A DNA stretch of 64,000 nucleotides from positions 18,605,001 through 18,669,000 of the forward strand of contig OZ005620.1 in assembly GCA_963930655.1 (NCBI GenBank). Reading direction: 5' to 3'. The notes beneath the pieces were generated by a model, which did not search any database, was not told where the DNA came from, and saw only the letters and a program-made list of their open reading frames with translations. The translations under genes and the position numbers were made by a program. Source of the DNA: Myrica gale. Its lineage: Eukaryota > Streptophyta > Magnoliopsida > Fagales > Myricaceae. Below are positions 58,000 through 64,000 of the stretch, one piece after another. Every line of letters begins with the position of its first letter. Within the stretch, counting starts at the first letter, position 1.

Positions 58000-59055
58000 T
58001 GGGTTAAGTCCAGGCTAGCCCCACTTAGACTCAGGCCCCCAACGACCCAGACCTAGGCGCCCAAACCGGCCTAATTGTCACCCAACATAACAACCCACAA
58101 GGGCCAACTATCCCACTAATGGAAGTGAAGCTTGTACAAACCAATGGAATGGGTCTATGACTGTTGGAAAGACAAACCAACATGGGCAGAGGGCCTTATA
58201 ATCCAGCACGTACACAATGTAAGTCCTAGGATTAAGGTAACCCAAGAGGGGGTGAATTGGATTTCTAAATTTTTTTGCTTTTAACCCCCAAAGTTGTGTT
58301 TGCAAAGTAAATGATAATTTATCACAAGTATTAGCAAGTATTGATGTGTTAAGTAAATAAGTGTTAAATGTAAATAGTAAGATTTAGAGAAGCAAACACG
58401 TGATTTTTAGGTGGTTTGGCAAACCCGCCTACATCCACCACTAAAGCTCCTTTACTGAACCTTGAGGTTTTCTCACTATTTTTCGGTGACATTGTGCAGC
58501 CCTAGCACTCATAACCTAAGTGATTTTTCGGGTGCACCACTCACAACCTAATCAAGTTTAAGATTGACCTTCTCTAAGTTTCTTATTTAGTGAACAACCT
58601 TACTAAAAAAATCATCTCTATTGAATATGGAGATAAAAGAATAAATTTTCTCAAATAGTGGATATGAAAGTGAAAAACTCTATCTCTTGATTCACACAAT
58701 TACAAAGATAAGAAAATGTGATTTGTGTGAATGATATATAAGAAATATGGAATAAGAATGTTTAATATATTTCTCAAGCTATGTAAATGATATGTGGTCG
58801 TTCTCTCTTAATTTTGGACGTTAGAAAGATTGTTATATAGGTCACATATGAAAACTAGCCGTTTATAGCCGTTGAGAGTTGTCTGTAAAAATAAGTCGGT
58901 CGACCGATACATTAACCGGTCGATCACTTAAGTTACCATTACTCAACGATCACAATGTCATAAATCAGAACGACTATATTTTCAAAAACAACCGGTCGAC
59001 CGTTATACCAAGTGATCGAATACTGTATTCTAGGGGATGTTCGTTCTGTATAAAA
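58000..59055. repeat. Unassigned interspersed repeat with CGGTCGACCG palindromes
   Basis: Contains the phrase GGTAACCCAAGAGGGGGTGA (58236-58255), which recurs widely in plant repeats, and a long AT-rich body. Near the right end (58890-59000) there are CGGTCGACCG and close variants. These are the same palindromes as in the fold-back at 42148-42543. No termini, coding capacity or target duplication were identified. Confidence 0.4.
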
Positions 59056-59410
59056 TTATATAATTTTTAAGATTTTGATAGAATTGTGAATATTCATATA
59101 GATTTGAGTTTTATAGTTTTTTGTGTAAAAGTTAGTGAATTTTTTTAAAGATATTCAATTTTTATTGGAGTTTGTAAAAAAAAGTTTAGAGATAGATTAT
59201 TTGATGTAATTGTTTAATAAAAGAGTTAGGTGAAAAAATATGAAGACTAGAGAGGAGATTTGTTATAAATTTTTTTTGAAAATGCATTTAAATTTATGTA
59301 AATAGTTGTTTGAGATTGTGTAAAAAATTTGATATTTATATATAATAATTTGAGATTTGAAATTTTTTATTAAATATATTTATATCTTAAAATATTTTTA
59401 CAAATTACGT
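59056..59410. other. AT-rich MITE-like stretch
   Basis: TTATATAATTTTTAAGATTT on the left and AATATATTTATATCTTAAAA on the right suggest imperfect inverted halves. There is no gene and no clear boundary. Confidence 0.3.
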
Positions 59411-59681
59411 ACATGTATCCGGTGTTTGCGGAAAAGATAAGGTTAGCAGATTGCTACTGCTTGGTAGCGTAAGGGTGACAAACACTCGGAGCCCTGCACC
59501 AGACATTTATGAATCTGGACGAAGACGCTCCGCCTTGTGAAGAGCCTGTAGTGAATGCGCACACCAACTACGAGCAGCATTGTTTTGTCTGAATTGTTGG
59601 CCGATTAAATTTCAATTTGTTTGTCATCCCGAATGAACGCAAGCGCAAAGTTTGGGTTAAAGCTTACGTGGTCCACTCTAA

Positions 59682-59860
59682 GAGTGTGTTCGGTTAAGGT
59701 GTTTTGTGAGGATTTTTTGTGTTTTGAGAATTTTTATGTGATGTTAACTTTATTGGTATGCGTGTTGTAGTTATATTTATGTGGTGTGAAAAATTATGTT
59801 TAGTTGTAGAATCCTGAGGATTAAAAAAATCCTGAGAATTCTACCTAAACGAACAGCCTC
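59682..59860. mobile_element. Tourist-like MITE, 179 bp (family T2, copy 2), TSD TAA
   Basis: Starts GAGTGTGTTCGGTTAAGG and ends CTAAACGAACAGCCTC, flanked by TAA at 59679-59681 and 59861-59863. The interior hairpin AATCCTGAGGATT and the stretch GTTGTAGTTATATTTATGTG match, inverted, the element at 27068-27232. Confidence 0.88.
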
Positions 59861-59863
59861 TAA

Positions 59864-60379
59864 GTACTAGATTGGACTGCTTAAGAAACAAACAAAAACA
59901 AGTACCAGGTTGAAACCAAACTGATGGGATTGAGGAATGCGAGTACCGAAGATTCGTGGGGAAATGTGTCATATAGTTTGGTGGCTGTCTTCAGATTTTT
60001 CCATCGAAATTTGTGAAGAATTTGCATTGAATCATTGGTCTTTACTCTCTAATCCTGCTCCTTCCATAGGGCTATCTCAACGGTTGAGTTCATTTGTTTT
60101 TGTTTTTGTTTTTTTATAAATTGTTACATCTCTTTTAAAAGATAGACCTTGTTAAAAGATGTATGGTTTGATCTCTATAACTTCTCACTTGCTCGTACCT
60201 CCTTTAGCCATCCTGATATTTTTTTTTTCTCCTTTCTCCCTAATTGCTAAGAAAAAGATGTATCAAGTTCGAGTCATGCAATGTAGGTTGATATTTTTTA
60301 TCATTAAGTGAGTCTCAAAGGACGACAGGGCTGGTTTCTTGCTACTATTTAAAGGGAGACTATCCTGAGGAGCTCAAGT
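59864..60379. other. Intergenic, no gene seen
   Basis: No domain, RNA gene or element end was recognised. It contains T-rich runs at 60098-60116 and 60219-60230. Confidence 0.55.
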
Positions 60380-60855
60380 ATAGACCGTAGGGCTGTAGGA
60401 TCGGAAATCTGGTCCGATTTTTCGATCCTACTAATGTAGAGGACCGGATCGGACCACTTATAAGTGGTGCGGTCCAGTAAAAAGCAGTCCGGTTTGGACC
60501 ACTTAAGTGATCCAGACTGGTTTTATTTTTTGTAATAATTTTTTTTTTATTTTAATGCCTCTGCAGTGCGCAGAGGCACTGCTCAGAGCTTCTGCGCAGG
60601 CAGCACTCTGTGCAGAAGGCACTCTGCGCAGAAGCTTTGCGCACTGCGCAGTAGGCAGTTCATGTGCAGTATATACCTTTATTTTTTTAAAAAAATATAA
60701 ATTGTGGTCCGGTTTCTAAAAAATCTTAGACGGGACCGGACTGCATTAATCCTATTTTATGAATCCGATCCAGACCGGACCAAATTCATCTGATAAAATC
60801 ACAAAACTGGTCCGGTCCGATTTGCGGTCCGATTCTGCTGAGCCCTAATAGACCG
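60380..60855. mobile_element. hAT-type MITE, 460 bp, 8-bp TSD ATAGACCG
   Basis: The element 60388-60847 starts TAGGGCTGTAGGATCGG and ends GATTCTGCTGAGCCCTA, with inverted TAGGGCT ends. Perfect duplications ATAGACCG lie at 60380-60387 and 60848-60855. GGTCCG/CGGACC words are dense at both ends. The middle (60557-60672) is a GC-rich array of GCGCAG, CTCTGCGCAG and GCAGAGG words. No coding capacity. Confidence 0.92.
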
Positions 60856-61239
60856 GTAGGATATCTCCATGGTGGTTTGAGCATTTTATTCGCTAATTTT
60901 GTGTTCTCAAATTGAAAAAAATTCTCAGCATTGACTCTCTTTGTTAATTAAAAATAAAGCATAAATATAATTTTTTTTCTCAAATCTTCACACGTTGTAT
61001 TTCAAACTATTATTTTTATTATTTTATCAATTAATTATTAATTTCAAATACTTCATACCCAACATATATATGCTTTTGACTATATTTTTGTGGGAGTAAA
61101 ATCCTCTCGAACCTAAAAAGGCTTTGTTTTTTTAGTGGTGTGTCCATGGGCGGCTTTAAGGTAATTGGGGTCTTAGGCGAAATTTTAAAATGAGGCCTTA
61201 TAAAATAATATATTTAAAAAATAAATTATAAATAAAAAA

Positions 61240-61390
61240 TAGGTAAAACATATTCTTCTAACTTTTTGAGATGCAAAATTACTTATCAAAGTTTTATAAT
61301 CTGAATTTGTTAATATATCATTTTCAATTGATAATATGGTCAATCCACTTAATCTTTCTTGCGTCACAGTTGATCTTAAGTAGGATTTTT
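61240..61390 (-). pseudogene. hAT transposase C-terminal (dimerisation) remnant
   Basis: The minus-strand frame reads SYLRSTVTQERLSGLTILSI, ENDILTNSDYKTLISNFASQ and KVRR. The sequence (L)RST.(S/T)QERLSGL.ILSIE followed by DY..LI..FAS.K.R is the closing part of TTF-type, Tip100-like hAT transposases. The rest of the domain upstream is replaced by duplicated, frameshifted DNA. Confidence 0.85.
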
Positions 61391-61425
61391 ATTAGTTTTA
61401 GTTTTGAAAAACTTCTTTCTTAATG

Positions 61426-61552
61426 TCAAAGATTAGCGTTGGGAAGCACCAATAATTGAGGAGACAAAATAGGATGGTTGAACTTGAGAGGATGCCAAAG
61501 ATTAGAGTTGGGAAGCAAGGAGACAAAAATAAGATGGTTGAACTTGAGAGGA
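61426..61552. repeat. Imperfect tandem duplication, about 60-68 bp
   Basis: CAAAGATTAG(C/A)GTTGGGAAGC begins both units (61427 and 61495), and ATGGTTGAACTTGAGAGGAT ends both. The first unit has 11 extra bases (CCAATAATTGA-like). Confidence 0.85.
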
Positions 61553-61892
61553 TTTTTAAGTAGTTTTTGTACTTAACAAGCAATCGAAATCTCACGTAAT
61601 TGTAAAATGGTTTATAGATTAAGTCATTTTAAAGATAGATTTTTAGTTATTAATTAATGTGTACAACGGTAAAAATATTAAATAGATTAGGTGTGAGATT
61701 TTAAATGAATTAGGTGTGAGATTATTTTTGTTTGTCAAGTAACGGTAAAAAAATTAAATGAATTGGGTGTGAAATTTTATAAGATTTCCTGAATCAATTG
61801 CCAACCCAATTTTAAGGAGATTTTATGGGATATTGATTTTATTGAATTTCGTTTAAATCAATTTGAAATTAATATCTTTTAAATATATAGAC

Positions 61893-62030
61893 GTTATAGG
61901 GTTGATCGATGCAAGAGTTTTTAAAGAAAGGTGACGAGTTAATGATTACTTCAATCAAGGAGTTATAGGGTTGATCGATGCAAGAGTTTTTAAAGAAAGG
62001 TGACGAGTTAATGATTACTTCAATCAAGGA
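61893..62030. repeat. Perfect tandem duplication of a 69-bp unit
   Basis: Two identical copies, 61893-61961 and 61962-62030, each beginning GTTATAGGGTTGATCGATGC. The lack of any difference shows a recent event inside the otherwise decayed hAT derivative. Confidence 0.95.
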
Positions 62031-62235
62031 GATTTAATAGGCCTTTTTATAGAATAAAAACTAATTAACTAAAATTCTATACAAATAGTTTTAACGTTAA
62101 ATTTTTTAGGCCTTATCATTAAATATTTTTTAAATATACCTATTAAATAAATTTTTTAATTGTGGGCCTTCTTATTTTGGAGTTTTTAAGCAACTGCCTA
62201 CTCTGCCTGTAGCTGGAGCCGCCCCTGAGTGTGTC

Positions 62236-63122
62236 GGGGAACGAAAGCCCCACTTTCTAAGTGGGGGTTGGTCTTTTGCACCATGTCTACTGATTGCTTT
62301 CAGCAAGGCTTCGAAGTGAGCGAGAAAAAGGAATAGAAATTGCCATATGATCTTGTGATACGACGAACTGGTTTAATCCACTGCCTCATCATTGACCCGA
62401 CCCCGACAAAATGCCTACATTATTGTTCGCAGATCGACTTGTCGTCAGAGAGGCTAAGCCGGCAACCATGGAAGAGCGTTAAAAGTTTGGAAATAGAATC
62501 GTTTTCTCTCAGCTATTTCTTATTTTCAGCTGAATTATATAGTAAATTTTATAATGTAATTTTAAAAGAGATGACATGATAAATGAATTACACATTATTT
62601 AATAAGATTTATGTAAAGTTTTCGACATTATAATCTCTATAGAGTATTCTGATCAGGCTTGTTTAGCATAGGTAGCTTCAATCAAACAACGTGGTGATTT
62701 AGTAATACGTCAGAACATTCCTAGCAGCCACTTTAAATTTGGCTCTCTTCTTTAATCAAAAAACACACTTCTTTAATTTAACTATCAATTTTTAAAAAAC
62801 ATTCTCAGCAGCTTCTCTATTTTAACCATCTATTTTTACTATTCTATTAAAATATTATTTTTTAAAGATTTATTTATTGTTTCTCTAAAATTTATATTTT
62901 TGAATATTTATTTTATCGTAACAGTCATATTTTTGAATATTTGTCTTATTTTAAAAAGATTTATTTTTAAATTTTTATTTTACTAAATGTTGAAATTTTT
63001 TAAATTTTAAGATGGTAAAGTGAACAATAATTTTCTAAAAATAAAAAGAAAAAGAAAGATACATATTAATATTTTAAGATAGTGAGGTGAATAGTAGCTC
63101 TCTAAAAATAGAGAGCCACTGT
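62236..63122. other. Intergenic, AT-rich, no gene seen
   Basis: Inverted AT-rich words around 62750-63120 (GGCTCTCTTCTTTAATC and TAGAGAGCCACTG) hint at a MITE just left of the hAT end. No gene was recognised. Confidence 0.45.
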
Positions 63123-64000
63123 TAGGGGTGTAAATCCGTTCCGGCCTCCGGCGGATCTCCGGTTCCGGTTCCGTCACCAGTTCCGGGAAGAGGAGGTCCG
63201 GCCCTTCCAGGAACCGGAACCGGTGGTCCATTTGGAGTTTTCCGCCGGTTTAGCGGAAAAACCGGTTCCAGTTTTTTTTTTAATTAATTGAATATCAAAA
63301 CGACGTCATTCTATTTTAAATAGAATGACGTCGTTTAATAGTTAAAAAAAGAAAAAAAATACCGCGCCGTTTTGATCCCCGGTAAAAAACCCTATCTCCC
63401 TCTCCTCCCTTCAATTCGCGAAAACCCTATCCCTCTCTTTCTCCGAACGACGGTCGTTTCTCTCTCTCTGTAAGAGCTCTCTCTCTCTCTCTGTTATTTT
63501 TGCCTTCTATCGTTATGAGTCGATAGTATAGTAGTTTTTGGTTTCAGTCTTGATGTTCTCTCATTTCTTATTGTCATGCACTCGTTTCTGTTGTTGTAGA
63601 TCATACATTTTGGTGACAAGGTCATTCTTGAAGATCCAATTGAGGGGTACATTTTAAATATTTGCCTGGAAGATACTGACATACTGTTTTGGTGTATTAC
63701 ATCGGGTGGTATACAATATTATCTGCAACTTTAGGTGTCATTTGGAAACTGTTGATGCTTTCAGTTGCATATCTTTGTTTGCAGTTCCTGTTTTGGTCGT
63801 AATTTGGTGATGCATTGTTATTGATGCGTGGGGAACCCTAAACTTCAATTTAGCTCCGTTTGGTTGCTGGGGAAATTCGAGAAATGATAACTAAAATTAT
63901 GAATTTTGCTTAGTTGGGTTGACTTTCACTTTTTTGGCAACAAAGCGGAGGAGTTATGTACACGATACAGTTGTCGGTTACTTTCTTACTATTGGATTAG
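63123..64000 (+). mobile_element. 5' part of a second Ac-like hAT element, cut by window edge
   Basis: Begins TAGGGGTGTAAATCCGTTCC, followed by inverted CCGG-rich words (CCGGTTCCGG, GGAACCGGAACCGG), then AACGACGTC motifs, then a CT-rich leader-like stretch with (CT)n at 63474-63492, then exon/intron-like DNA. The element at 21301 shows the same sequence of parts ahead of its transposase frame. The transposase of this element, if any, lies beyond the window. Confidence 0.6.
63298..63336. repeat. Perfect 39-bp palindrome with two TGACGTC motifs
   Basis: Arms AAACGACGTCATTCTATTT (63298-63316) and its exact reverse complement (63318-63336) flank a single T. Each arm has GACGTCA/TGACGTC, a binding core for plant bZIP (TGA/C-box) factors. 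It lies about 175 bp inside the hAT end. A one-arm version (AACGACGTCATTTTA) occurs at about 21498. Confidence 0.93.

Larger units (their letters stand above)
61137..62235. mobile_element. Internally deleted Tip100-like hAT element, 1083 bp, 8-bp TSD (7/8)
   Basis: The element 61145-62227 starts CATGGGCGGCTTTAAGG and ends AGCTGGAGCCGCCCCTG (inverted: CAGGGGCGGCTCCAGCT). The flanks GGTGTGTC (61137-61144) and AGTGTGTC (62228-62235) agree at 7 of 8 bases. It keeps the last transposase exon region on the minus strand and carries two internal tandem duplications. Most of the transposase is gone. Confidence 0.85.

Noticed and set aside
61426..62030. Tandem repeats as a possible CRISPR-like array
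   Set aside because: Only two adjacent units each, no spacers, inside a plant hAT derivative.

Overview
The window is nuclear DNA of a flowering plant, most likely a woody eudicot. The evidence is spliceosomal genes with GT-AG introns, a CBM49-bearing GH9 endoglucanase, an AP2/ERF factor, a PYR/PYL abscisic acid receptor, and a dense layer of plant-type hAT, Tourist, Mutator-like, LINE and Ty3/gypsy-like elements. The species cannot be told from the sequence. Exon boundaries were placed by eye from splice sites and reading-frame phase, not by transcript evidence.

Host genes. Five genes are well supported. (1) Minus strand, 4748 down to the left edge: a class C GH9 endo-beta-1,4-glucanase with 9 exons and a C-terminal CBM49, missing only the last few codons. 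(2) Minus strand, 32814-28829: a 380-residue single-pass membrane protein of unknown function, 4 exons. (3) Plus strand, 43059-43976: an intronless AP2/ERF factor of the DREB A-6/ERF061 type. (4) Minus strand, 51075-45459: the catalytic small subunit of DNA primase, 16 exons, 459 residues, complete. (5) Plus strand, 51884-53900: a PYL8/PYL9-type ABA receptor, 3 exons, 193 residues, head-to-head with the primase gene across about 0.8 kb.

Mobile DNA fills most of the rest. From left to right: a 5'-truncated, decayed LINE with 17-bp target duplications (5413-8332) upstream of the endoglucanase; Tourist-like MITEs with 3-bp target duplications; hAT-type non-autonomous elements with 8-bp target duplications (11778-12145, 15320-16262, 19867-20160, 60388-60847, 61145-62227); a large composite (about 20817-26505) whose long inverted arms enclose a nearly intact hAT transposase pseudogene, one arm split by a Tourist MITE; long-TIR fold-back elements (33692-34473 with a 9-bp duplication, 42148-42543, 56609-57980 and several weaker ones); a poly(A)-tailed retroposon of unknown family (41131-42062); a rearranged gypsy-type LTR (54955-56575); and the 5' end of another hAT element running off the right edge (63123-64000).

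The host genes do not form a pathway. Points of contact between genes and mobile DNA are the LINE about 240 bp beyond the endoglucanase TATA-like site, a fold-back element ending about 100 bp before the ERF TATA box, and fold-back elements in an intron and just upstream of the membrane-protein gene. No tRNA, rRNA or CRISPR array was seen. The best candidates for something undescribed are the fold-back element at 56609-57980, which encloses gene-like sequence with splice signals, the 932-bp retroposon at 41131-42062, and the nested composite at 20.8-26.5 kb.
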